This document shows, piece by piece, positions 52,715 through 60,606 of a DNA stretch of 64,000 nucleotides. The notes below the pieces were generated by a model. The model saw only the letters and a program-made list of their open reading frames with translations. It did no database searches and had not been told where the DNA came from. The stretch's first letter is position 1. Each line of letters opens with the position of its first letter. Where the stretch lies: assembly GCA_903869265.1 (NCBI GenBank), contig CAIPYE010000017.1, positions 1 through 64,000 of the forward strand, in the 5' to 3' direction. Made by a program: the position numbers and the translations under genes. Source of the stretch: an uncultured delta proteobacterium. GTDB taxonomy: Bacteria > Desulfobacterota > Desulfobulbia > Desulfobulbales > Desulfurivibrionaceae.

Positions 52715-52956
52715 GGGGCGTTCTCCTTTTGTTTTCTCGGGATTTGAGATTATCCGACAATTTTTTATAGACGTGTAATTATCAAGCAACCAATCGGAAG
52801 CACAATGCGACAAATTGTCGCACTTGGCGGGCTGCCGCACGATGGGGCGGCAAGGTTGCTAAAGGGAATGTCGGCTTGTATATGGCATTTCTCAGGGTTT
52901 TGGCACCCGGTACAGTTCTCTTAAAATGACGCGGCGAAGCGTCAACATGAATTGAC

Positions 52957-52970
52957 TTGACCTAAGTCAA
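52957..52970. promoter_or_regulatory. HcpR-like palindrome in the NosL-like/nrf divergent region
   Basis: TTGACCTAAGTCAA sits about 80 bases before the first nrf-cluster start and about 245 bases before the NosL-like start. A second half-match, GTCAA-N6-TTGAC, lies at 52941-52956. TACAAT (52982-52987) is a candidate -10 downstream. The rest of the 330-base gap shows no gene. Confidence 0.65.
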
Positions 52971-53046
52971 GTACCCTGTGCTACAATTTTTGTATCCTTA
53001 AAGTGCGTTCTTGCAAAAAAACAACCACATAGAGGAGGCGAAGAAA

Positions 53047-53214
53047 ATGAAGAAACCGATATGGATGGGCTCGATCATGACCCTGAGCATGGTCTGGGCA
53101 AGCTCTGGTCTGACGGCAAGCAAAGCGGCAAAGCCCAATAAGGGCGTGGATGAGGCCACCTGTTTTTCCTGCCATCAAGAGATCAAGGAGCTGAAAAAAT
53201 GGGATCATTTTTGA
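53047..53214 (+). CDS. Short monoheme c-type cytochrome, probably truncated (55 aa)
   Basis: AGGAGG precedes the start and a signal segment (MGSIMTLSMVWASSGLTAS) follows. One heme motif, CFSCH, comes near the end (VDEATCFSCHQEIKELKKWDHF). Related upstream proteins in nitrite-reductase clusters are, to my recollection, longer and multiheme, so this looks like the first heme of a larger protein that has been cut. The stop falls 16 bases inside the next gene, nrfH, whose start codon is in the other frame; such a junction could arise by deletion. Whether the protein functions is unclear. Confidence 0.65.
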   Translation: MKKPIWMGSIMTLSMVWASSGLTASKAAKPNKGVDEATCFSCHQEIKELKKWDHF

Positions 53215-53663
53215 GTGGTAAACGGCTGCGGATAGTAGTCGTTGCCGCTCTCTCCGCAACCCTGATCGGTTTTTATCTGCTGCTGGGGCCGCCGCGCCTC
53301 TTGGCCAAATCCGAGTCGCCAGACTTCTGCGCCGGTTGTCATGTCATGGAGGGCGAGTACACCAACTTCATGCATTCCGGCGCGCACCGTCGGAAAACGT
53401 GCGTTGATTGCCACCTGCCCAACGACAACCGTGTCCTGCACTACGTCTGGAAATCCATTGACGGCATGAAGGACGTGCTATTTTTCCATTCCGGTCATGT
53501 GCCCCAGCGGATCACGCTGTCCGAGCATGGGGCCAAAGTGGTAAAGGCGAACTGTCTCAGGTGTCACAGCCAGCTGGTGTCGCAGATGAACACCTCACGC
53601 AACTGCTGGAGCTGTCATCGCCGCATCACCCACACCGGGGCCGGCAGCATTCAAACACTCTAA
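53199..53663 (+). CDS. nrfH: Cytochrome c nitrite reductase small subunit
   Basis: Tetraheme NapC/NirT-family quinol oxidase that passes electrons to NrfA. One N-terminal membrane anchor (RIVVVAALSATLIGFYLLLG, about residues 10-29) is followed by four CxxCH heme sites: CAGCH, CVDCH, CLRCH and CWSCH. The length of 154 aa is normal. It precedes nrfA by 27 bases, the standard order in this phylum. Its start overlaps the stop of the short monoheme protein by 16 bases. Confidence 0.95.
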   Translation: MGSFLSGKRLRIVVVAALSATLIGFYLLLGPPRLLAKSESPDFCAGCHVMEGEYTNFMHSGAHRRKTCVDCHLPNDNRVLHYVWKSIDGMKDVLFFHSGHVPQRITLSEHGAKVVKANCLRCHSQLVSQMNTSRNCWSCHRRITHTGAGSIQTL

Positions 53664-53690
53664 CCCGCCATATCACAGAGGAGAACGAAT

Positions 53691-55136
53691 ATGAAGAGGA
53701 AATTGCTTGCAACATTCATGACCGCCGCACTGTGCGGTGTTATGACAACCGCCTGTGCACCGCCCAAAGCGGAGCAGGTCAAAGGCGTAACTATTCCGGA
53801 CGGCACCATTGATCCGGCGGTTTGGGGCAAGGCCTATCCGGAGGAATATGAAGGCTGGAAAAAGACCGAAGATCCGACCCCGGCTGGCAAAAGCAAGTAC
53901 AAAAAAGGCAACGATGGTGGACAAATCTTCGACAAACTGTCTGAATATCCCTTTAACGCCCTGCTCTTCAACGGTTGGGGCTTTGGCGTCGAGTACAACG
54001 AGCCCCGTGGCCATTACCATATGCTGACAGACCAGCTCGAAGTTGATCCCTCTCGGGTCAAGGCCGGCGGCGCCTGCCTGACCTGCAAGACCCCCTACGC
54101 CCAGCAACTTGCCGACAAGTACGGCTCTGATTATTTCTCAAAGCCCTATAAGGACGTCCTTAACCTGATCCCCCAAAAAGATCAAAAACTTGGGGTCGCC
54201 TGTATCGACTGTCACAACAACAAAGATATGACCCTCAAGCTTTCGCGCGGATTTACTCTGGGCAAAGCGCTTGCCAAGTTGGGAGTCGATGAGACCAAAC
54301 TGACCAATCAGGACAAGCGAAGTTTGGTGTGCGCCCAATGCCATGTCACCTATATGGTCCAAAAAACCCCCGAGATGAAATCGATGGATGTTATCTTCCC
54401 CTGGGATGGAAGCAAGTGGGGCAATATCTCCATTGAGAACATCATCAAGAAGCTCCGCAGCGATAAGTCCTATGGCGAGTGGACCCAAAGTGTAACCGGC
54501 TTCAAAATGGCGTTTATCCGCCATCCAGAATTCGAGATGTTTTCCAACAACAGCGTGCATTGGATGGCAGGCGTCGCCTGTGCTGATTGTCATATGCCGT
54601 ACACCAAGGTCGGTAGCAAAAAGATTTCCGATCACCGGATCATGAGCCCGATGAAGAACGACTTCAAGGCATGCCAGCAGTGCCACGCCGAGACCCCGGA
54701 ATGGTTGAAGAGCCAGGTGATAGCCATTCAGGATCGGGCGGCATCACAGTTCATCCGCTCCGGCTATGCTTTGGCCAGGGTGGCCAAACTTTTTGAGCTG
54801 ACCCACAAGGAGCAGGCCGCTGGCAAGGAGATTGACAAAGAGCTGTACGATCTGGCCAAGGATCACTATGAAGAAGGGTTCTACCGCAACCTGTTCTTCG
54901 GCGCGGAAAATTCTCTCGGCTTCCATAACCCCAGCGAGGCGATGCGGATTCTGGGCGATGCCACCATGCATGCCGGCGAGGCCGAGGCGCTGCTGCGCCA
55001 GGCTCTGACCAAGGCCGGGGTAAGCGTCCCGGTCAAGATTGACTTGGAACTGCCCAAGTACACGAACAACCGCGGAGCCAAGAAGCTGATGTTCAAGCCG
55101 GAGCAGGAGGTGAAGGATCCGTTCGGACCCCAGTAA
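53691..55136 (+). CDS. nrfA: Ammonia-forming cytochrome c nitrite reductase (481 aa)
   Basis: Six-electron reduction of nitrite to ammonium in the periplasm. Heme sites in order: CLTCK (catalytic Lys-ligated heme, residues 129-133), CIDCH, CAQCH, CADCH and CQQCH, as in the pentaheme enzyme. NVHWMAGV-type sequence near residue 288 and the Ca-site area are present. The N-terminus is a lipoprotein-like signal (MKRKLLATFMTAALCGVMTTACAPP). An HcpR-like palindrome lies in its upstream region, and a chemoreceptor with a nitrite-sensing domain lies on the other side. Two hairpins follow. Confidence 0.97.
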   Translation: MKRKLLATFMTAALCGVMTTACAPPKAEQVKGVTIPDGTIDPAVWGKAYPEEYEGWKKTEDPTPAGKSKYKKGNDGGQIFDKLSEYPFNALLFNGWGFGVEYNEPRGHYHMLTDQLEVDPSRVKAGGACLTCKTPYAQQLADKYGSDYFSKPYKDVLNLIPQKDQKLGVACIDCHNNKDMTLKLSRGFTLGKALAKLGVDETKLTNQDKRSLVCAQCHVTYMVQKTPEMKSMDVIFPWDGSKWGNISIENIIKKLRSDKSYGEWTQSVTGFKMAFIRHPEFEMFSNNSVHWMAGVACADCHMPYTKVGSKKISDHRIMSPMKNDFKACQQCHAETPEWLKSQVIAIQDRAASQFIRSGYALARVAKLFELTHKEQAAGKEIDKELYDLAKDHYEEGFYRNLFFGAENSLGFHNPSEAMRILGDATMHAGEAEALLRQALTKAGVSVPVKIDLELPKYTNNRGAKKLMFKPEQEVKDPFGPQ

Positions 55137-55228
55137 CGGCTCGTTTGTGTGTGGGTTGTAAAGACACGCACGGAACCAAGAAAACCCTGATGGGAACCTC
55201 ACTATTGCGTGGGGCTGCAGAGGATCAT

Positions 55229-55258
55229 GGGGAGAACGGGATTGCCCGTTCCCCCTTC
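55229..55258 (+). terminator. Hairpin after nrfA
   Basis: GGGGAGAACGGG-ATTG-CCCGTTCCCCC with one bulge, followed by a C/T-rich stretch. The T-run is imperfect, so termination strength is uncertain. It lies about 90 bases after the nrfA stop. Confidence 0.55.
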
Positions 55259-55302
55259 TTCTCTCAGCTTGACAATTTTTAAGTCATAGAGGAAGAGCCA
55301 TA

Positions 55303-55341
55303 AAAAAAGGAACGGCGGGTTGAACCTGTCGTTCCTTTTTT
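55303..55341. terminator. Bidirectional terminator between nrfA and the chemoreceptor gene
   Basis: A-run, then GGAACGGCGGGTT pairing with AACCTGTCGTTCC (wobbles allowed), then seven T. Transcription converges here, so it can stop both strands. Confidence 0.85.
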
Positions 55342-55374
55342 TATGCAAAGTGCGCTGAAAGACGCAGGTCGGAA

Positions 55375-57177
55375 TCAGTCCGCGCCCCGCACCAGAGCGG
55401 TCAGGGCGTGCACCGTTTCCTTCATCTGTTCCGCCTGTGCGTCCAGCTCTTCGGAAGCGCTGGCAGCTTCTTCAGCAGTGGCGGCGTTCTGCTGGGTCAC
55501 CGAATCCAGTTCGGTAACAGCCAGATTGACCTGGCCGACCCCCGAGGCCTGTTCCCGCGAGGCCGTGGCGATCTCGCTCATCAAAAGGGCGACCTTGGCG
55601 GTGCTGTCGGCCACCTCCTGGAAGGACTGGTTGGTGGAGGTCACCAGTTTTTCGCCGGCCTGCACCTTCTGCACGGTTCCCTCGATGAGCCCGGCGGTGT
55701 TTTTTGCCGCCTCCGAGGCCCGCATGGCCAGATTGCGCACCTCGTCGGCGACCACGGCAAAGCCCGCGCCGGCCTCTCCGGCCCGCGCCGCCTCCACCGC
55801 CGCGTTCAGGGCCAGCAGGTTGGTCTGGAAGGCGATTTCATCGATGGTCTTGATGATCTTGGAGGTCTCCTCGCTGGCTTTTGAGATTTCCCCCATGGAC
55901 AGGGTGAGCTGGCCCATGGAGACATTGGCCGTGTCGATCACCTTGCGCGCCTCACGGGTTAAGGCCTCAGCCTGGCCGACGTTGTCGGCGTTCTGCTTGG
56001 TGACGGCGGCAATCTCTTCCAGGGAGGCCGAGGTTTCCTCGATGGCGGCGGCTTGATTTCCGGCGCCGTCCGCCAGGGACTGGCTCACCGAAGAAACCTG
56101 GCCCGCGGCGGCATGCACTTCTCCGGCGCCATTGGTCAGGTCATCGCTGATTTGCTCCAGCGAGCCCACGATGAGGGAAGAAAGGTAGGCTGCCATCAGG
56201 ATGCTCAAAGCAATGACGATCAGGGCGGTGGTAGCGGTGATGATCAGCGACGACCTGTCCGCCTGCATCCTGCTGTCCGCCATGGCAACGAGGTCCTTTC
56301 CAAGCTGGGTTTCCACCTCTTTCATCAGTTCAATCTTTTTGGTGATGGTGTCAAACCAGCGCTCCGCCTGGATGCCGAAGCCGCCCTCCTGGTGTTTGTC
56401 AAGGGCGGCGGTCTCCATGGCGGCAACCTCCGCGATTGCCGGGGCGTTCATCTTTTCCTTGTAAAAATCCTTGGCCTGGATTTCTGCAAAGGCATGGAAA
56501 TTATCGAGAAAAACCTTCTGCGCCGAGAGTATTTCCACACATTTCCGGTACATGCCGGGGGCGAAGCTGTCGTTGGCAAAGGTGTTGCTCAACACCGCCC
56601 GTTCTATGCCCATCCGCTCCTTGGCCTCCACAAAGTTGTAGTAGGCGGTGAGCGCCTTCATGATTGCCTGGTCCGGGCTGGTTTGGGCGATCAGGGGGAT
56701 GGTGGTCAGAAATTCATGGATTACCCCGGTGTAAAAGGCGATGGCCTCCGGTCCGGCGATGGACTGGGCATCGGCCTGCTGGCGGATCGCGGCGATCTTG
56801 TCGATCCCGGCCAGGGCGGCTTGCAATTTTTCATGCAGGGCGGGGTCAGCCTTGTCGGCTTTGGAATGGGCAAGGAAATCCTTGAGGGCGGCGACCCGTT
56901 TGTCGGTTTCCCCGCGTTGGCCCGGGAGACGATCCGCGAATTTTTGCCCCTTGCTGCCAAGAAAACCGGCGGTCATCCCCCGCTCCTTCTGGGCCTCGTG
57001 GGCAATCTCCGTGCTCAGACCGGCGATGGCGGCAAGCTCTTTGATGGAAGCGGCTTGGCGCAGGGTTGTGTAGCGCTCCGCGCTATTGGTGATGAGGATT
57101 ACGATCAGGAACAGCACCGGCAGGCAGACAAGCAGCCGCAACATGCTTTTGATGGTGAGGTGTTTGACGAAATTCAT
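55375..57177 (-). CDS. Methyl-accepting chemotaxis protein with nitrate/nitrite-sensing (NIT) domain (600 aa)
   Basis: Membrane helix near residues 12-30, then a periplasmic NIT-type domain: [19 protein letters not shown] (about 57) and [24 protein letters not shown] (about 180). A second membrane helix ([21 protein letters not shown], about 310-330) and the signalling domain follow, with MCP hairpin tip [43 protein letters not shown]. The NIT domain is named for sensing nitrate and nitrite. Its location beside nrfHA and a shared upstream palindrome support taxis toward or away from nitrite. Confidence 0.93.
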   Translation of the reverse strand: MNFVKHLTIKSMLRLLVCLPVLFLIVILITNSAERYTTLRQAASIKELAAIAGLSTEIAHEAQKERGMTAGFLGSKGQKFADRLPGQRGETDKRVAALKDFLAHSKADKADPALHEKLQAALAGIDKIAAIRQQADAQSIAGPEAIAFYTGVIHEFLTTIPLIAQTSPDQAIMKALTAYYNFVEAKERMGIERAVLSNTFANDSFAPGMYRKCVEILSAQKVFLDNFHAFAEIQAKDFYKEKMNAPAIAEVAAMETAALDKHQEGGFGIQAERWFDTITKKIELMKEVETQLGKDLVAMADSRMQADRSSLIITATTALIVIALSILMAAYLSSLIVGSLEQISDDLTNGAGEVHAAAGQVSSVSQSLADGAGNQAAAIEETSASLEEIAAVTKQNADNVGQAEALTREARKVIDTANVSMGQLTLSMGEISKASEETSKIIKTIDEIAFQTNLLALNAAVEAARAGEAGAGFAVVADEVRNLAMRASEAAKNTAGLIEGTVQKVQAGEKLVTSTNQSFQEVADSTAKVALLMSEIATASREQASGVGQVNLAVTELDSVTQQNAATAEEAASASEELDAQAEQMKETVHALTALVRGAD

Positions 57178-57252
57178 GGGTGATGATCCTCCAAGGATGG
57201 TGTGTGTTTCCCCTCAACCCAGTAAGACTAGCATGTTGGCGAGACAGTAGAC

Positions 57253-57266
57253 TTGACCTAAGTCAA
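57253..57266. promoter_or_regulatory. HcpR-like palindrome upstream of the chemoreceptor
   Basis: TTGACCTAAGTCAA, identical to the site before nrf, is 76 bases upstream of the chemoreceptor start (minus strand) and 34 bases after the end of the rhodanese gene. Confidence 0.65.
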
Positions 57267-57299
57267 TTCTAGGTGTTTTTACCTATGATTGCCAGCAGA

Positions 57300-57734
57300 T
57301 TATCGCGCTTGCAGGGGCAAGCCCGCCGCCTTCCAGGCGCTGATGCCGCCAGCGAGGTTGTAAATCTCCCCGTACCCCTTTCCGGAAAAATACTGGCCCA
57401 CCGCATAGCTTCGCCCGCCAATGGCGCAGATCAGTAAGAGGGGCTGGCCCGTGGGCAGGGTCATCCTGCCCTGGGCCAGTTCGCCAAAGGGAATGAGCTT
57501 CGAGCCGGGAATGGACCCCTCGTAGAGTTCCTCCGGTGAGCGGACATCCACCAGCACCAGGTCTTTGCGGGTTTCGATGAGGGCCTTGGCCTCTTGCGGG
57601 GACAGGGAGCGGAAGACTGATGGCTGGCCGGAGCCCTGTGACGCCGGTTTGTTTTCCGGGGCGGTTTTGTCGCCGCAGGCGATCACCGCAAGCAATAGGA
57701 TCAAGAGGGAACAGGCCTGAAGACATTTTTTCAT
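57300..57734 (-). CDS. Rhodanese-like lipoprotein (144 aa)
   Basis: A lipoprotein signal (LQACSLLILLLAVIAC, cleaved near residue 20) puts a rhodanese domain on the outer surface or periplasm. The domain has SLSPQEAKALIETRKDLVLVDVRSPEELYEGSIPGS and the active-site loop CAIGGRS, with Cys near residue 104. It ends with NLAGGISAWKAAGLP. Likely a thiosulfate or persulfide sulfurtransferase. It follows the cysteine desulfurase gene at 24 bases on the same strand. Confidence 0.9.
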   Translation of the reverse strand: MKKCLQACSLLILLLAVIACGDKTAPENKPASQGSGQPSVFRSLSPQEAKALIETRKDLVLVDVRSPEELYEGSIPGSKLIPFGELAQGRMTLPTGQPLLLICAIGGRSYAVGQYFSGKGYGEIYNLAGGISAWKAAGLPLQAR

Positions 57735-57758
57735 AGAAATCTCGGGTGGTTATGTGGG

Positions 57759-58916
57759 TTACGATTCTGAGTGGATCCGGTCCAGGGCGTTGAGGGCGGT
57801 CTGGATTTCGGCCTCGGTGTTGAAAAAGCCTGGGGAAAGGCGCAGGGTGCCCTGGGGAAAGGTACCGATGCTGCGGTGGGCCGCAGGTGCGCAGTGGAGC
57901 CCACCCCTGGCCATGATCCCGTATTGGCGGTCGAGCTGAAAGGCCAGATCGGCCACGCTTCTTCCTGCCATGGTCAGGGAAACCGCCGAGCCTCGGTTGG
58001 CGCTGGCCGGGGGGCCATGCACGGTGATCCCTTTGATCTGGTGCAAGCCCGCGAGCAGCAGGCGGGTGAGGTGTTCTTCCTGGCGGCGGATCGTTTCTCG
58101 GCCGGTGCTGCGGATAAATTCCAACCCTGCGGCCAAGCCGCCAATGCCAAGGGTGTTGGGCGTTCCCGACTCATAACAGTCCGGCATCATCTGCGGCTGC
58201 TCTTCAAGCTCCGAATTGCTGCCCGTGCCGCCCATGGTCAGCGGCGCGGCCATGATTCCTTTCCGGAGCAGAAAGCCGCCGGTGCCGGTGGGGCCGAATA
58301 ACCCCTTGTGCCCGGTGAAGGCGAGAAAATCGATGCCAAAGGCTTCCATGTCCAAAGGGAAAACCCCTGCGGACTGGGCCGCGTCCACCATGAGCAGCGC
58401 CTCGCCCTTGCGGCTACCGATGGCACCAAGATCGGCCACGGCTCCGGTCACGTTGGAGACATGGTTGATGATGATCAGCCGGGTTTTCGCGTTCAGCCGT
58501 TTGGGGATATCGTCCGGGTCGATGGCGCCGGTGGAGTCGGTGGGCAGAATCGAAAGGACAATCCCTCGGGCCTTTTCTAGATGGCGCAGGGGCCGCATCA
58601 CCGAGTTGTGTTCCATGCCTGTGGTCAGCACCTGGTCGCCCGGTTTAAGCAGCCCGAAAATCCCCACGTTGAGCGCCTCGGTGACATTGCTGGTGAACAC
58701 CACCCGGCTTGAGTCCGGGCAGCCGAAAAAAGCGGCGACCAGCTCGCGGGTCTCAAAGATCACCCGGCTGGCGGCCAGGGAAAAGCGGTGCGCCGAGCGG
58801 CCGGGGCTTAAGGAAACCTCCTGGATCAGCCGGTGCATGGTCTCGGCCACTGCCGGGGGCTTGGGAAAAGAGGTGGCGGCGTTGTCGAGATAGATGGGGG
58901 GAGGTGAATCGGGCAT
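57759..58916 (-). CDS. Cysteine desulfurase-like aminotransferase class V (385 aa)
   Basis: PLP enzyme. IYLDNAATSFPKP (residues 8-20), THSNVTEALNVGIFGL, HNSVMRPL, VDAAQSAGVFPLD and the PLP Lys in FTGHKGLFGPTGTGG (about residue 198). The active-site region near the end is GGLHCAPAAHRSIGT, with the Cys that is the catalytic residue in the EF2568/SufS-like subgroup. In genomes of this type the family is often with yedF, linked to selenium and sulfur transfer. It is followed by a rhodanese gene. It may feed sulfur or selenium to tRNA or selenoprotein pathways; the target is inferred. Confidence 0.88.
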   Translation of the reverse strand: MPDSPPPIYLDNAATSFPKPPAVAETMHRLIQEVSLSPGRSAHRFSLAASRVIFETRELVAAFFGCPDSSRVVFTSNVTEALNVGIFGLLKPGDQVLTTGMEHNSVMRPLRHLEKARGIVLSILPTDSTGAIDPDDIPKRLNAKTRLIIINHVSNVTGAVADLGAIGSRKGEALLMVDAAQSAGVFPLDMEAFGIDFLAFTGHKGLFGPTGTGGFLLRKGIMAAPLTMGGTGSNSELEEQPQMMPDCYESGTPNTLGIGGLAAGLEFIRSTGRETIRRQEEHLTRLLLAGLHQIKGITVHGPPASANRGSAVSLTMAGRSVADLAFQLDRQYGIMARGGLHCAPAAHRSIGTFPQGTLRLSPGFFNTEAEIQTALNALDRIHSES

Positions 58917-58937
58917 AGTTAGGGGAGGCGGCGGCCT

Positions 58938-59549
58938 TCAGTAGGGGCTGATCACCTTGCTGGCCTGGGCCATGGCGTCCATGATCTCGAACATGTTGGA
59001 GGGGTTTCCCACCAGCAGGGAGTCCTTGAGGTTGAAAAAATCCAGACAGGTGCCGCAGGAGTATATTTCCACCCCCATATCGGCCAGTTCCCGGAGCGGC
59101 GCGATCAGGTCGGATTGGGTGGCAGTGATTTTCACCCCGGTATTGTAAAAAAATATTTTGGCTGGCAAGGGACTGAGGTGCTTGATGGTCTTGATGTAGG
59201 CCCGCATGAGCACCCCGCCCAGGGCATCGTTGCCCCTCCCCATGGTGTCGGCAGGAATAACGATAACCAAGCCGGCGCCGGGCAGGTCGCAGCGATACTC
59301 CTCCGGGGCCAGATCCTTGGAAGGACCCTGGTGCGGACCCTTGCTGATCGTGATGTGGCGGGTGTCTCCGGAGGCTCGGATCTCCACACCGCAACCCTGG
59401 CTTTTACCGAAGCGCTCCAGATTGCTCTGGGCGGCCTCATTGTCCACCAGCACCTCCACCGCGCCTTGTTCAAGGAAGTCGAGCAACTCCTTGGCCCTGA
59501 TCACGGGTTGCGGGCAGGCCAAGCCTCGGCAGTCGAGCACCGTATGCAT
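58938..59549 (-). CDS. yedF: Selenium-metabolism protein YedF (203 aa)
   Basis: Fusion of a TusA-like N-domain (HTVLDCRGLACPQPVIRAKELLD, with the catalytic Cys in CPQP near residue 13) and a C-terminal DsrE-like domain (ARIFFYNTGVKIT-type region and EIYSCGTCLDFFNL with CxxC near residue 166). The two-domain form is the one described as associated with selenium metabolism. Members likely carry sulfur or selenium as a persulfide. It is directly upstream of the cysteine desulfurase gene and downstream of a PilZ-domain gene, on the same strand. Confidence 0.9.
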   Translation of the reverse strand: MHTVLDCRGLACPQPVIRAKELLDFLEQGAVEVLVDNEAAQSNLERFGKSQGCGVEIRASGDTRHITISKGPHQGPSKDLAPEEYRCDLPGAGLVIVIPADTMGRGNDALGGVLMRAYIKTIKHLSPLPAKIFFYNTGVKITATQSDLIAPLRELADMGVEIYSCGTCLDFFNLKDSLLVGNPSNMFEIMDAMAQASKVISPY

Positions 59550-59568
59550 ATTCCGCCCCCTCCTGTGC

Positions 59569-59916
59569 TCAGTCGTTAAAGCTGATCTGGCTCACCAGAC
59601 CGCTGATGATCTCTTGGGTTTTCTGATCGAGCTTGGGAGCGGCAAAGCCTGTGTCGTAAAAATCAGGGTTGATATCGTTGGAGCTCCACATGCTTTTGGC
59701 CTCGAAATAGATATCCTTTTGCGAGAAATATCCCTCGGGCAGCATCATCCGCAGCTTGTAGGTCCGGTTGGTGGGAATCCGCTGCTTGCTCACCAGCTTG
59801 AGGCCGTTGGTGGTCAGATCGACGAGATGCCCCAGGAGTTTGTTGGCTTCATCGTCATAAACCTCAAGGTAATACACGAGGTGTCTGCGTTTCAGGGACC
59901 GGGTTTCATCCGCCAT
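59569..59916 (-). CDS. PilZ-domain protein (115 aa)
   Basis: A minimal c-di-GMP receptor: the N-terminal Arg region (SLKRRHLVYYLEVYD, near residue 8) and the second motif DLTTNGLKLVS, near residue 33, correspond to RxxxR and D/NxSxxG. The remainder forms the strands of the barrel (YKLRMMLPEGYF, DIYFEAKSMW). It is single-domain, so it must act on a partner. It is between cmk and yedF, 9 and 19 bases apart, likely co-transcribed but without functional relation. Confidence 0.88.
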   Translation of the reverse strand: MADETRSLKRRHLVYYLEVYDDEANKLLGHLVDLTTNGLKLVSKQRIPTNRTYKLRMMLPEGYFSQKDIYFEAKSMWSSNDINPDFYDTGFAAPKLDQKTQEIISGLVSQISFND

Positions 59917-59925
59917 GGTGTCCTC

Positions 59926-60606
59926 CTAACGGGCTGATTTGGCAATGCTGGCCAGCATGCAATCGATGACCGCCGCAGGGCCCATGCTGGAAGAATCGAC
60001 AATAATCGCGTCATCGGCTGGCTTAAGGGGTGCAAGCGCACGCCTGGAATCATCATAGTCACGTTTGCTGATCTGGTCCAGAATTTCCTGATAATCCACG
60101 ATCTGCCCTTTTTCCGCCAATTGCGCCTGACGACGGCGGGCCCGTTCTTCGGCCGAGGCGACCAGGAAAAACTTGCAGGACGCCTTGGGAAAAACCACGG
60201 TACCCATGTCGCGGCCCTCGGTGACAATGGAGCCTTTTTCCCCCAGTTGGCGTTGCAGGGCGGTGAGTTTTTCCCGCACCAGCGGGTTGGCGGAAACCCG
60301 CGAGGCGACCATGCCCATCTCCGGGGTGCGGGTGGCCTGGGAAACATCCTCGCCGTTCAGCAGCACCCGCACATCGTCGTCGCCGTTGGGCACTAAGGTC
60401 AGCTCGATTTTGGCCAGGCATTGTGCAAGCGCGGGCGTGTCGGCCAGATCAATGCCCTGTTGCTCCAGAGCCAAGCCCACGGCCCGGTACATGGCACCGG
60501 TGTCCAGATAGGTAAAGTGGAGTTTTGCTGCCAGCCCCCGGCTGATCGTGCTTTTCCCGGCGCCCGAAGGTCCGTCAATGGTGACGATACCCTTAGGATC
60601 AAGCAC
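59926..60606 (-). CDS. cmk: Cytidylate kinase
   Basis: Phosphorylates CMP and dCMP. The P-loop is GPSGAGKST near residue 11; LDTGAMYRAVGLAL, then GRDMGTVVFPKA (about 130) and FFLVASAEERARRR follow. The DDAIIVDSSSM part ends the fold. A GTG start at 60606 is chosen: GAGGTG lies just upstream and the resulting length (226 aa) is normal, while the ATG at 60633 would add nine residues and more overlap with hisC. The gene overlaps hisC by eight bases. Confidence 0.9.
   Translation of the reverse strand: MLDPKGIVTIDGPSGAGKSTISRGLAAKLHFTYLDTGAMYRAVGLALEQQGIDLADTPALAQCLAKIELTLVPNGDDDVRVLLNGEDVSQATRTPEMGMVASRVSANPLVREKLTALQRQLGEKGSIVTEGRDMGTVVFPKASCKFFLVASAEERARRRQAQLAEKGQIVDYQEILDQISKRDYDDSRRALAPLKPADDAIIVDSSSMGPAAVIDCMLASIAKSAR

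Noticed and set aside
53047-53214. Selenoprotein by TGA read-through into nrfH
   Set aside because: The TGA is followed by nrfH in another frame, and no SECIS-like stem or conserved sequence follows in the same frame.
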